Counted from the stretch's first letter, positions 33,184 to 41,641 are shown. The stretch: 64,000 bases of DNA from Aequorivita todarodis (GCF_028561335.1 NZ_JAQQTG010000016.1:67704-131703), one strand, 5' to 3'. The notes: generated by a model from the letters alone, not told the origin. Translations and numbers: made by a program.

Positions 33184-33263
33184 ATTGGAAAAAAAATGAT
33201 TCGGAAGCTTCAAATAGACACAGAATATAAAAATATCTAAAATTAACCTTAAAAAATACCATC

Positions 33264-33692
33264 ATGAAAACTGTTTACGCAATCATATGTTTCGCAATAA
33301 CCATCGTATCTCCGTTTCATTGTTTATCACAGACCCGCAATTTCGACGGTATATGGACAGCAAAAATGACTACCAATGAGGGTAAAACCTTCACACTTAA
33401 GCTCTATATTGAAGACAACAATGTGCACGACACTGTTGAAGATGATGAAGGCAACTTAAGGGGATATTATGGAAAGGAAGTGATAATAAGCAAGGGCTAT
33501 GGAGAGCATCTCACTTTCGTATGGATGGACAAAGGGCAGGTATGGACTGAAACCCAAATATATTCCATTGTCTGGATTAATTCCCAAAATCTGTCTGTTA
33601 CCCATATACGCCACGTTAGCAATAAAAAAGACAATTCAGGAATAAACACGGACTGGCATTATACATCCACAGGCATTTTAAAGAAAACCTAA
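33264..33692 (+). CDS. Secreted hypothetical protein, first gene of operon D
   Basis: A 142-residue protein with a signal peptide (YAIICFAITIVSPFHCLSQ, cleavage near residue 24). The mature domain RNFDGIWTAKMTTNEGKTFTLKLYIEDNN looks like a lipocalin-like or small beta-barrel start (GxW followed by alternating strands). No named family is recognised. It probably shares the site D transcript with the thioredoxin gene about 100 nt downstream. Confidence 0.7.
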   Translation: MKTVYAIICFAITIVSPFHCLSQTRNFDGIWTAKMTTNEGKTFTLKLYIEDNNVHDTVEDDEGNLRGYYGKEVIISKGYGEHLTFVWMDKGQVWTETQIYSIVWINSQNLSVTHIRHVSNKKDNSGINTDWHYTSTGILKKT

Positions 33693-33790
33693 AGATTTTG
33701 AGTTATATCCCTTAAAGCAATTCCCTACGACGGCCATTTTTAGAGCTCAGACAAAATTTAGATTTGAATATTAACCAAACAAACAAGATC

Positions 33791-34519
33791 ATGAAAAAAG
33801 TAATTAAACTCGCCTTTTATCTTGTCCCATTTTTAATGTTGGGACAAGCAAAGACCATCACGGATAGTGATTTTATAAGCATATTGGAAACTAGCAATAA
33901 ACCGTTTGTTGTTGATTTTTACGCCACTTGGTGCGGGCCTTGCAAAAGAATGGAACCCATTTTGGACAAACTGGCCAATGAATATAAGGGTCTTATAGAT
34001 TTTTACAGATTGGATGTTGATAAAAACCAATCTGACGATGCTTTGGACATTGAGGCCATTCCCACATTTTATTTTTTCAATGAAGGGAATGTGGCATTTA
34101 TAAAAGAAGGTGCTATTTCAAAAGAAGATTTTATATTTCTAATAAAATATGCTTTTGATATATATATTCCAGATAGCGTGAGCACTTCAAATTCCTCCGA
34201 TTCCCCAAATGAATTTAGTGATGAAGAAATACAAGCCAAATGGGACAATTGGAAATCGCTTAATAGTTTGGCTTGGCATGGGTATCAAAAACATAACGAA
34301 CCGGAGGTATTATCCAAATGCATTAAGCTGGCAATTCGTTCTATTGAGTTAAATGAGAATTATTATAATGTGGATACTTATGCTGCTTTGTTGTATAAAA
34401 CAAATGAGCACAGTAAGGCCTTGAAACAGGCGAAAAGAGCCATTGAACTTGCCATAAAAGATGACTTGGACTACAGTTCGACAACCTTATTGATCAATAA
34501 TATTATTGAGAAACTTTGA
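33791..34519 (+). CDS. Secreted thioredoxin-domain protein
   Basis: A 242-residue protein. Signal peptide LAFYLVPFLMLGQ, then a thioredoxin fold with the WCGPC active site (about residues 46-50) and the cis-proline in IEAIPTFYFF. After about residue 130 a helical TPR-like tail follows (LAWHGYQKHNEPEVLSKC, then TYAALLYKTNEHSKALKQAKRAIELA). The periplasmic location suggests a disulfide reductant or isomerase role on envelope proteins. ATG 33791 is preferred over an upstream TTG because it begins the signal peptide. The next gene follows 23 nt later. Confidence 0.88.
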   Translation: MKKVIKLAFYLVPFLMLGQAKTITDSDFISILETSNKPFVVDFYATWCGPCKRMEPILDKLANEYKGLIDFYRLDVDKNQSDDALDIEAIPTFYFFNEGNVAFIKEGAISKEDFIFLIKYAFDIYIPDSVSTSNSSDSPNEFSDEEIQAKWDNWKSLNSLAWHGYQKHNEPEVLSKCIKLAIRSIELNENYYNVDTYAALLYKTNEHSKALKQAKRAIELAIKDDLDYSSTTLLINNIIEKL

Positions 34520-34542
34520 AAAATCTTCAAAATTTAAAAATC

Positions 34543-34911
34543 ATGAAAAATCTAAAAAAAACATTCACTATAATATTCATTACCCTAACTTCTTTCTGTT
34601 TTTCCCAAACAGCTGCATATTATTGTTCGCAAACCGGTGCAGTAGGATTTTGTTATGGCTACGGAAACGTTAAAGAATGTGCTTATAACCAGGCATATCG
34701 TTATGGAGCCACAAATCCCCAGCTTATATTAAATTACAATGGTAAAGGTTATGGCGCTTTGGCTGTTGGAACGAATAGTTATGGCATAAGGGTAGTTGGT
34801 ATCGCTGCTGGATATGATTCGCTTTCCAGGGCGAGCAATGTGGCGTTTCGGGAATGTAGAAAACGTGGAGGCACAGGCATTTATATTTCAGATACGTGGT
34901 TGGACCAGTAA
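34543..34911 (+). CDS. Secreted Cys-containing protein, DUF4189-like
   Basis: A 122-residue protein with signal peptide FTIIFITLTSFCFSQ. The mature part has four cysteines (YYCSQTG, GFCYGYG, KECAYNQA, RECRKRGG) and a repeating pattern of glycines and small residues that recalls DUF4189 (A.yG...A...C). The match is by eye and tentative. ATG 34543 is chosen at the signal peptide. It is the last gene before a strong terminator and may be a client of the thioredoxin upstream. Confidence 0.65.
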   Translation: MKNLKKTFTIIFITLTSFCFSQTAAYYCSQTGAVGFCYGYGNVKECAYNQAYRYGATNPQLILNYNGKGYGALAVGTNSYGIRVVGIAAGYDSLSRASNVAFRECRKRGGTGIYISDTWLDQ

Positions 34912-34927
34912 TTTCATTTCACATAAA

Positions 34928-34964
34928 AACCTCCCAAAACATTAGCCTGTTGGGAGGTTTTTTT
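34928..34964 (+). terminator. Terminator of the secreted thioredoxin operon
   Basis: AACCTCCCAA (34928-34937) pairs with TTGGGAGGTT (34950-34959), followed by a T run. Confidence 0.85.
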
Positions 34965-34985
34965 TATGAATAACGAATGCATCAG

Positions 34986-37025
34986 TTAATTCACCGCAGG
35001 CAAATTGCTATAGTTTTTAGAATAGAATAACATCTGCTCTGCAAAGGTCTTTGGCTGTTCTATGGTGAAACTTTCAATCTCGCCGTTCGCGTCCATTTTT
35101 GGGACAAGCACGGGATTCACAAAACCGCTGTAAGGCGCAGAAGTGAATTGCTTGTTGCGCTCCAAAATTTCCTTGTGAAGTTTTTGGTCCACCTTTACAC
35201 CGTAAGTTTCCACTAATTTTTCAGCAGCTGCGTAATCGCCTTCACTTTTTATGCGCTGTGTTTCGCGAAGCAATTGCCCGAAAAGGTCGTGCAGTTTGTC
35301 GTAATCATTGATGTTGAAATAGGTTTTTCCGTCGCGGGTAATTTTTTCAATTACATTGTCCTTTTTGCCGTGCTCATAAGCCCAAGCGGAAACCCATTGG
35401 CGGTTGCGCATATGTGCCTCTTCAACGTCATCGCCTAAATTTAAGCGGATCAATTGCGTCATCAATCCATTGCGGATGTAACCGTCGTACGCCGCCATTC
35501 CCACTCTTTTCCAATCGCCAACCAAACCGAGTTCCTGTAATTTCGGATTGTACAAATAGTAAAGACCCACCAAATCGGCACGACCCTCTTCCAAAGTGGA
35601 AGCGTAGGTTTTAAGTGTTTCTTTGGTTTCGCCCACGCCGGGATTCAATTGTCCGGAAGCGTGGCCTATTACTTCGTGAAGCGCGGTGTGGAGTTTATCG
35701 GCAAGTTGGCCGTATTTTTCCTCCAACTCAATTTCGGTGGAATCGTTCGCGAATTCTTTCAACCTACCCGTATTTCCTGCGTTGTTATAGGCATCAATAA
35801 TATTTCCGAGGGAAACAGATTTACTGCCCACGGCTGCACGGATCCAATTTGCGTTTGGAAGGTTTACCCCAATTGGCGTGCTTGGGGAGGCATCGCCAGC
35901 TTCGCCGGCAACATTCACTACCTTGTATGTTACGCCCACTACGTTTTTCTTTTTATGCTCAGGCATCAATGGGGAATTGTCCTCAAACCACTGCGCGTTT
36001 TCTGAAAGGACCGCCATTTTTTCCGACATATCAAAATCATTTATCTGCACAATGGTTTCATAGGAACCTGTATAGCCCAAGGGGTCATTATACACTTCAA
36101 TAAAACTGTTTATATAATCTATGTTTCCTTGGGTTGCGGCAGTCCAGGCTACGTTGTAATCGTCCCAGGTTTGGAGGTCTCCCGTTTTGTAATATTCAAT
36201 CAAAAGACCGATTGCATCGCCCTGCGCCTTGTTTTCGGCTACTCCCTGTGCTTTTTCAAGCCAGCCAATTATTTTGTCAATCGCCGGGCCGTAGAGTCCG
36301 CCCGATTTGTAAACCAATTCCTTGAGTTCGCCATTTTCCTTTACCAATTTTGAATTCAACCCGAAAGACAATGGCTTTTTAGGATCTGGTGATTTCTTTG
36401 TAGCATAAAAATTTTCTACATCCTTCTTTGTAACGTCTGGGCCGTAGAAGTTAACGGCGCTTTCCAAAACATTATCTACCCCCTTGGCCTGGTTTACTTT
36501 TTTGGAATCGGCATCGTTGAAGATTACATCAAAAGCCTCGCCTTCCAAGGTGGTGTTGGTATCGGTTAAAAGTTGTTTTAAGTATTCCGAAGAAAATTCC
36601 GGTTTCAACTTATCATTGGAATAATGATGGTGAATACCGTTGCTGAACCAGACCCTTTTCAGGTAGGTTTCAAAATTTTTCCAATCGTCCGTGGTTTTAT
36701 CGCCTTTATAATTGACATACACATTTTCCAAAGCCTTTCTGATGGTTAGGTTGTGGCGGTAGTTTTGGTCCCACATAATATCCCGTCCTTCCAGACCGGC
36801 CTGGGTTAGATAGTACACAAGTTTTTGTTCCTTTAGGGTAAGCTTGTCCCAACCCGGAATTTGGTAACGCAGAATTTTTACATCGCCAAACGATTCCACA
36901 TTATAGTCAAACTCTGCGGATTGTACTGTTTCCGCTTGCGCTACGGGCTTCTCATCTTTGTTTTCCTTACAGGAAAAAAACAACAGACCGCACACTGCCA
37001 TTGCAATAAAAAAGGTATTCTTCAT
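34986..37025 (-). CDS. Dipeptidyl peptidase III (M49) lipoprotein
   Basis: A 679-residue zinc peptidase of family M49. The zinc motif HEVIGHASGQ (about residue 450) is the characteristic HExxGH, and the third ligand is in EEGRADLVGLYYL (about 478). It begins with a lipoprotein signal (MAVCGLLFFSCKEN), so it is anchored in the envelope rather than cytosolic. The enzyme removes N-terminal dipeptides. Bacteroidetes DPP III is typically this size. It has its own promoter (TACATTTG on the minus strand at 37051-37058). Confidence 0.92.
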   Translation of the reverse strand: MKNTFFIAMAVCGLLFFSCKENKDEKPVAQAETVQSAEFDYNVESFGDVKILRYQIPGWDKLTLKEQKLVYYLTQAGLEGRDIMWDQNYRHNLTIRKALENVYVNYKGDKTTDDWKNFETYLKRVWFSNGIHHHYSNDKLKPEFSSEYLKQLLTDTNTTLEGEAFDVIFNDADSKKVNQAKGVDNVLESAVNFYGPDVTKKDVENFYATKKSPDPKKPLSFGLNSKLVKENGELKELVYKSGGLYGPAIDKIIGWLEKAQGVAENKAQGDAIGLLIEYYKTGDLQTWDDYNVAWTAATQGNIDYINSFIEVYNDPLGYTGSYETIVQINDFDMSEKMAVLSENAQWFEDNSPLMPEHKKKNVVGVTYKVVNVAGEAGDASPSTPIGVNLPNANWIRAAVGSKSVSLGNIIDAYNNAGNTGRLKEFANDSTEIELEEKYGQLADKLHTALHEVIGHASGQLNPGVGETKETLKTYASTLEEGRADLVGLYYLYNPKLQELGLVGDWKRVGMAAYDGYIRNGLMTQLIRLNLGDDVEEAHMRNRQWVSAWAYEHGKKDNVIEKITRDGKTYFNINDYDKLHDLFGQLLRETQRIKSEGDYAAAEKLVETYGVKVDQKLHKEILERNKQFTSAPYSGFVNPVLVPKMDANGEIESFTIEQPKTFAEQMLFYSKNYSNLPAVN

Positions 37026-37050
37026 TTTAACTGATTTTTTTTGATTTCCG

Positions 37051-37058
37051 CAAATGTA
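37051..37058 (-). promoter_or_regulatory. -7 element of the DPP III gene
   Basis: TACATTTG on the minus strand is an exact TAnnTTTG match and ends 25 nt before the start codon. Confidence 0.65.
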
Positions 37059-37178
37059 CTAAAATATTATACGCCATATTTAAATCGGAAATGCTTGTGG
37101 ATCCTGAACCATTTCATTTAAAGCACCATCACTGAAATTTCATTATCTTAGCAGCACCAACCAACACCTCGCTAACAG

Positions 37179-38234
37179 ATGAAAATAATAAAATACTTAC
37201 TTTTCCTTATTCTTCTAATCATCATTGGCAGTGCCATTTATTTTGGAACAAAAGACGGAACTTATGACATTCAGGACTCTATGGTGATTAAGGCGCCACC
37301 GGAGGTTGTCTTCAATAAAGTAAATGATTATAAAAGCTGGGAAAAATGGGGCCCTTGGAAAAAAGAGGATTCCACACTTACTTTTACCTATGCCGAAAAA
37401 ACGTCGGGCGAAGGGGCTTCCTACTCTTGGGACGGCGAAATGAGCGGTTCTATGACCACGACAAAAGTGATTCCGAACAAAGAAATAGAACAAGACCTTA
37501 CACTGAGTACTCCCGGTGGGGAAAGACATCCAAAAGTATATTGGACTTTTGAGGAAGTGGACGGCGGAACCAAGGTAACCTGGGGAATGAAGGGCGAACA
37601 TACGCTGATTGACAAAGCCTATTATTCATTGAGCGGCATGGACTTTGATGCCGAAATGCACAAAATGAACAAAGCAGGTTTGGAAGGAATTGCCGAAGAA
37701 GTAGCCGAAGATATGAAGCAGTATTCCATAAATGTGGATGGCGTTACCCAATATGGCGGCGGCTATTATATGTACACGACTTCCGTTGCAAAATTTAGCG
37801 AACTTGAGGAAAAAACAGAACCGATGATGAATCTGGTGAGGGACTTCATTACAAAGAACAACCTGAATATGGCGGGCAAGCCTTTTACCCTTTATAATGA
37901 GATTGACAGTGCAAACAATACGGTTATTTTTTCAACGGGCGTTCCTGTGAAAGAAAAAGTGATAACCCCAGAGGGAAGCCCCGTTGTTTGCGGTTTTATG
38001 GAACCTGTTTCGGCGGTAAAAATTTCTTTGAAAGGAAATTATAAACACCTTCCGGAAGCATACACCAAAGGCAGACAATATATGGAGAAGAATGACCTTC
38101 AAGCAGACCCCAACGGAAAAATGTTTGAGGTTTACGTTACCGATCCCGATGAAACGCCCAATCCGGCAAACTGGTTGACCGAGGTTTACATCCCAATAAT
38201 TACCGCCCCCGAACCTGTTCAAGAAGGTATTTAA
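37179..38234 (+). CDS. SRPBCC and GyrI-like effector-binding protein
   Basis: A 351-residue protein. An N-terminal membrane helix (YLLFLILLIIIGSAIYFG) is followed by an SRPBCC/polyketide-cyclase-like domain (about 30-175: MVIKAPPEVVFNKVNDYKSWEKWGPW is the usual start) and then a GyrI-like effector-binding domain (about 190-345: AKFSELEEK, FTLYNEIDSANNTVIFSTGVPV and KGNYKHLPEAYTKG). Both domains bind small hydrophobic ligands. The membrane anchor suggests an inner-membrane protein facing the cytoplasm or periplasm; the ligand is unknown. Confidence 0.87.
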   Translation: MKIIKYLLFLILLIIIGSAIYFGTKDGTYDIQDSMVIKAPPEVVFNKVNDYKSWEKWGPWKKEDSTLTFTYAEKTSGEGASYSWDGEMSGSMTTTKVIPNKEIEQDLTLSTPGGERHPKVYWTFEEVDGGTKVTWGMKGEHTLIDKAYYSLSGMDFDAEMHKMNKAGLEGIAEEVAEDMKQYSINVDGVTQYGGGYYMYTTSVAKFSELEEKTEPMMNLVRDFITKNNLNMAGKPFTLYNEIDSANNTVIFSTGVPVKEKVITPEGSPVVCGFMEPVSAVKISLKGNYKHLPEAYTKGRQYMEKNDLQADPNGKMFEVYVTDPDETPNPANWLTEVYIPIITAPEPVQEGI

Positions 38235-38323
38235 AATGAAACATCGCGCTAATTTGCAAACAGAAATTGTATTAACAAATAGGATGTTACATTTAACCTC
38301 TAAAAAACAATTCTTATAGAAAC

Positions 38324-38695
38324 ATGAAACAATTGGCACTGGTTTTTTTAGGCGGCGGCTTGGGGAGCGTCCTGCGGTATTTCTTTTCAAAGTTTTTGAA
38401 CAATCCCGAAACCGGCATTCCGTTTGGAACCTTTGCGGCAAATATTCTGGGTAGTTTGTTGATTGGAATAATTTTGGGGCTGGCCTTGAAAAACGAAACC
38501 CTTTCCCAAAACACGGTCCTGTTTTTGGCCACGGGCTTTTGCGGCGGGTTTACCACTTTTTCAACCTTTGCCTATGAAAACCATCTCTTTTTAAGAAGTG
38601 GCGACTTTATGTCTTTTGCCTTTTATACCATCGCAAGTTTTGTAGTGGGTTTCGCAATGGTTTTTTTCGGAATGTGGCTGGTGAAGTATTTTTAA
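38324..38695 (+). CDS. crcB: Fluoride channel CrcB/Fluc
   Basis: A 123-residue, four-helix membrane protein. Family motifs are LGGGLGSVLRYFFS, the GTFAANILGSLLIG segment with the essential Asn, and GFCGGFTTFSTFAYE, which holds the phenylalanines and threonines lining the pore. It exports fluoride as a dimer. I looked for a fluoride riboswitch in the 90-nt leader and saw none. Its stop overlaps the stop end of the DUF1684 gene by 4 nt (convergent). Confidence 0.93.
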   Translation: MKQLALVFLGGGLGSVLRYFFSKFLNNPETGIPFGTFAANILGSLLIGIILGLALKNETLSQNTVLFLATGFCGGFTTFSTFAYENHLFLRSGDFMSFAFYTIASFVVGFAMVFFGMWLVKYF

Positions 38696-39297
38696 TGCTT
38701 CCCAAAATCTTTCACTCCGGCTTCAATGCGAATTAAAAGATCGTTCTCCTTTGGCGGAATGGGGCACGAAAAGCGCGGACTATATGCGCAATATGGATTA
38801 TACGCTTTGTTGAAATCTATAATAATAGTATCGCCTTCCGGAATGCGTTGGTCCAAAAACCTGCCGCCCCCATAGGAACCATCGCCACTGGTTAAATCTG
38901 TAAACGGAAGAAAAAGATAATCTTCATAACCCGGCTCGTCATAGGGTTGGGTACTTTTAAAAAGATTCAACACAAAATCCTTTCCTTCCAAAGAAAAATG
39001 GGCTTCGCCATACTTTACATATTCGGGCGTGCGGGTAGTGGTTGTGGGCATCAGGAACGGTTTTTCATCTGGGGTACGCACAAATTTTGCCTTCACAATA
39101 TATTTTTCATCAATTGGATAAAATTCCAACCCGTGAAAATTTTTAAAATCGGCTGGTTCCAAAATCGTGGTTTCGGGATTGCTGAACTCTTCGTTCAGTT
39201 CAAGCTGCGCGGCCCTGCTTTCTGAAACAAGGGCTTCATCCTGTGCAGAAATTACATTGCAGAGCATGCAGATGGAAAGTAGTAGTGAATACTTCAT
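38692..39297 (-). CDS. DUF1684 secreted protein
   Basis: A 201-residue protein with signal peptide (LLLSICMLCNVISAQ) followed by the DUF1684 domain: FKNFHGLEFYPIDEKYIVKAKF, then GEAHFSLEGKDFVLNLF and the highly conserved FLPFTDLTSGDGSYGGGRFLD and FNKAYNPYCAYSPRFSCPIPPKEN. The function of DUF1684 is not established. It overlaps crcB at its end, so the two genes are convergent. Confidence 0.9.
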   Translation of the reverse strand: MKYSLLLSICMLCNVISAQDEALVSESRAAQLELNEEFSNPETTILEPADFKNFHGLEFYPIDEKYIVKAKFVRTPDEKPFLMPTTTTRTPEYVKYGEAHFSLEGKDFVLNLFKSTQPYDEPGYEDYLFLPFTDLTSGDGSYGGGRFLDQRIPEGDTIIIDFNKAYNPYCAYSPRFSCPIPPKENDLLIRIEAGVKDFGKH

Positions 39298-39366
39298 ATC
39301 AAGTTTTCAGTAAAAATAGAAAAAGACAATTAGTTTTGCATTTTATTATTAATTAGATTTTTTTAC

Positions 39367-39374
39367 TACATTTG
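39367..39374 (+). promoter_or_regulatory. -7 element of a short transcript
   Basis: TACATTTG is an exact TAnnTTTG match. An ATG lies 19 nt downstream, the spacing seen for several genes in this window. A terminator follows at 39497. Confidence 0.5.
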
Positions 39375-39393
39375 GTTTCAAATTAAACAAAAA

Positions 39394-39468
39394 ATGAAAA
39401 ATAGAACATACACCTGCCAACCAAACCAGGTCTTTTCTGATAGGAAATGCCGGCGATGTATGTATTGA
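39394..39468 (+). CDS. Candidate 24-residue Cys-containing peptide
   Basis: A short frame from ATG 39394 to TGA 39468 encodes 24 residues, with Cys in YTCQ and a CRRC near the C-terminus; it is basic and hydrophilic, with no signal peptide. The support is positional: an exact -7 element 19 nt upstream and a very strong terminator 29 nt downstream, so the transcript would hold nothing else. It could also be a small non-coding RNA of about 150 nt whose ORF is accidental. Confidence 0.35.
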   Translation: MKNRTYTCQPNQVFSDRKCRRCMY

Positions 39469-39496
39469 TTATATAGATATAAATTTATTCAATATA

Positions 39497-39532
39497 AAAA
39501 CGTCCCGGCTGTAACCGGGACGTTTTACTTTT
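39497..39532 (+). terminator. Strong terminator of the short transcript
   Basis: AAAACGTCCCGG (39497-39508) pairs perfectly with CCGGGACGTTTT (39515-39526) over a 6-nt loop, followed by a T-rich stretch. It lies just before the MFS gene and after a 120-nt region with no annotated gene. Confidence 0.8.
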
Positions 39533-39547
39533 ATTAGGCCAACCAAC

Positions 39548-40771
39548 ATGAAAAAAATCTACACCAATTATTTAGCTAATTTCCGCGGGCTTTCCCGGGA
39601 AATCTGGCTATTGTCCTTGGTGACCTTCATCAACCGGGCCGGAGCGATGGTGATTCCTTTTTTATCATTATACCTTATAAATGTTGAAGGATTTACGCTG
39701 CCACAGGTAGGCTGGATAATGTCGTGCTTTGGGCTGGGTTCGTTGTTCGGTACATTTATTGGCGGAAAATTGACAGATACCATTGGTTTTTATAAAGTTA
39801 TTCTTGGCAGCCTATTCTTGGGAGGAGTTGGGTTTATTTTACTTCAGTTTATAAATACCTTTTACGGTTTTTGCGTCGGTATTTTTATTTTAACAATGAT
39901 GGCAGACGCCGGTCGCCCCGCAATATTTGTTGCCGCAGATACCTACAGCCGCCCGGGGAACACCACCCGAAGTATCACATTAATTCGGTTGGCCATTAAT
40001 CTGGGCTTTTCAATAGGGCCGTTAGTTGGAGGATTGATTATCGCGCACATCAATTACACATCGCTCTTTTGGATTGATGGTTTTACCTGTATCCTCGCGT
40101 CTGCCGGGGTGTTTATTCTTTTAAAGCCAAAAAAACAAAAGGATACAAATGCTGAAAAAGCTGTTGTTGTTAAAGAAGGGATTCCCCCCTATCTGAATAA
40201 ACTTTTCATATTGTTTTTCATCATTATGATGGCGAACAGTCTCGCTTTTGTTCAGTATTTTTCAGTGATGCCGGTATATTATGAAAAGGCACATTTTCTT
40301 TCTGAAGACATTATCGGATGGCTTCTTTTTATAAACGGTGCCACGATCGTTATTTTCGAGATGCCCTTAATTGCCTGGCTGGACCGAATGAGGATTTCAA
40401 AGACCATGGCCACGTTTTGGGGAATATTCTTTTTGGGGCTGAGTTTTTTAGTACTAAATTTTACAAGTTGGAATGGAATTTTGGTCATCGCCATGCTTTT
40501 GATGACACTCGGGGAAATGATCGGTTTTCCTTTTTCAAACGCACTTGCCCTGGAAATGGCGCCAAAAGGAAGAAAGGGAAGCTATATGGCATTTTACAGT
40601 ATGAGTTTCAGCTTTGCGCACCTGATTGGACACAATGGTGGCATGAATTTGGTGAATAGTTTTGGATATTTCAACACTTGGACCATTTTCTCGATATTCC
40701 TTTTGTTTGTCTCAGGACTAACGATTTGGCTGTACGTTCTATTGAAAAAATCTGAAACTAAAAATATTTGA
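39548..40771 (+). CDS. MFS transporter
   Basis: A 407-residue major facilitator protein with twelve helices. The loop between helices 2 and 3 reads GGKLTDTIGFYKVI (the GxLxDxxGxxxx motif). The loop between helices 4 and 5 reads DAGRPAIFVAADTYSRP, and helix 5 has a GPLVGGLI motif C-like stretch that points to the drug antiporter group. The substrate is unknown. No partner gene is adjacent. Confidence 0.9.
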   Translation: MKKIYTNYLANFRGLSREIWLLSLVTFINRAGAMVIPFLSLYLINVEGFTLPQVGWIMSCFGLGSLFGTFIGGKLTDTIGFYKVILGSLFLGGVGFILLQFINTFYGFCVGIFILTMMADAGRPAIFVAADTYSRPGNTTRSITLIRLAINLGFSIGPLVGGLIIAHINYTSLFWIDGFTCILASAGVFILLKPKKQKDTNAEKAVVVKEGIPPYLNKLFILFFIIMMANSLAFVQYFSVMPVYYEKAHFLSEDIIGWLLFINGATIVIFEMPLIAWLDRMRISKTMATFWGIFFLGLSFLVLNFTSWNGILVIAMLLMTLGEMIGFPFSNALALEMAPKGRKGSYMAFYSMSFSFAHLIGHNGGMNLVNSFGYFNTWTIFSIFLLFVSGLTIWLYVLLKKSETKNI

Positions 40772-40784
40772 TCTAACTTTTCAA

Positions 40785-40976
40785 TTATTGTTTCTTTTTG
40801 ATTTTTCGTTGTTTCCTACTTATGATAATGGCATCTAAACACGAAATCATGAGTCCGATCCCCGCAAAAAGACAAATAAGCCTAACTGCCGTTGATCCGG
40901 GATATTCCAAACCCGTAAAACCCAACAATGCCGAAAGGACCGTCACAATTAAAAAATGGATTGTATATTTTTTCAT
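40785..40976 (-). CDS. Small two-helix membrane protein
   Basis: A 63-residue protein with two helices (FLIVTVLSALLGFTGLEY and VRLICLFAGIGLMISCLDAIII) and a very basic C-terminal tail (SRKQRKIKKKQ). The helix-GFxG-helix layout resembles DUF1328-type membrane proteins, but the match is weak. It converges with the MFS gene. Confidence 0.6.
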   Translation of the reverse strand: MKKYTIHFLIVTVLSALLGFTGLEYPGSTAVRLICLFAGIGLMISCLDAIIISRKQRKIKKKQ

Positions 40977-41079
40977 GGCTTCTCAATTTTTAAATAAAAT
41001 TTCTTTTTAAAAATACGCCTAAAGCGCAAAGCCTTATCTTAAGACGAAACCAATTATCACATTTTTAACACCTTTCAGT

Positions 41080-41523
41080 TTATTTTAGTGGCCTTAAAGC
41101 ATTATTTTTAACCACGTGCGAAAGAACTATTTGGGTTTTTGTTTCGCCATAAACAATAAGTTGGTCAATGAAAGCCTCTAGATGTTTCTGGTTTTTCAGG
41201 ACCACTTCCATCACTATGTTTTCGTTTCCGGTGATGCGGTAACAGTTCAGGACCTCATCGTAGGTTTTTACAATTTCCAGAAAAGGTTTCAGCTTGCCCA
41301 TAAAAGCCCGCAAGGTAATTATGGCCTTAAATTGATAGCCCGCTTCAAAAGGCGATACCACCGTAAAATAGCCATTGATTACCCCGGCATCTTCCATTTT
41401 TTTTATCCGTTCGGAAACTGCAGGGGAGCTGATGCCCACTTGTCTCCCTATTTCGGTATTGGGCTGGCGGGCATTTTTTTGAAGACAATTTAGAATCTTC
41501 CAGTTTAACGAATCTATGCTCAT
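41080..41523 (-). CDS. Lrp/AsnC-family transcriptional regulator
   Basis: A 147-residue regulator. The N-terminal helix-turn-helix reads NWKILNCLQKNARQPNTEIGRQVGISSPAVSERIKKMEDAGVINGY in outline, and the C-terminal RAM/AsnC ligand domain follows (LKPFLEIVKTYDEVLNCYRITGNENIVMEVVLKN). Such proteins form octamers and respond to amino acids. It is divergent from the next gene over 118 nt that hold two direct repeats ATATCGATT, one overlapping its -7 element, which suggests self-regulation. Confidence 0.92.
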   Translation of the reverse strand: MSIDSLNWKILNCLQKNARQPNTEIGRQVGISSPAVSERIKKMEDAGVINGYFTVVSPFEAGYQFKAIITLRAFMGKLKPFLEIVKTYDEVLNCYRITGNENIVMEVVLKNQKHLEAFIDQLIVYGETKTQIVLSHVVKNNALRPLK

Positions 41524-41560
41524 ATTAAAGTTTATATTAAAATTAATACATTATTTAAAG

Positions 41561-41590
41561 CAAATATATCGATTTACTTTAATATCGATT
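41561..41590 (-). promoter_or_regulatory. Promoter of the Lrp gene with a direct-repeat operator
   Basis: TATATTTG on the minus strand (41568-41561) is the -7 element. Two exact copies of ATATCGATT (41566-41574 and 41582-41590), 16 bp apart start to start, overlap and follow it. Confidence 0.5.
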
Positions 41591-41612
41591 ATGAAAAGCC
41601 AACGCTAGTACT

Positions 41613-41620
41613 TAAATTTG
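41613..41620 (+). promoter_or_regulatory. -7 element of the 41642 gene
   Basis: TAAATTTG matches TAnnTTTG exactly. It covers the TTG at 41618, which otherwise would be the start of the longest frame. Confidence 0.6.
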
Positions 41621-41641
41621 ATACGCTTAAAAAAAAGGAAA

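Noticed and set aside
38235-38323. Fluoride riboswitch before crcB
   Set aside because: The leader is A/T-rich and lacks the conserved GGnGAUGG and pseudoknot parts that a fluoride riboswitch needs.
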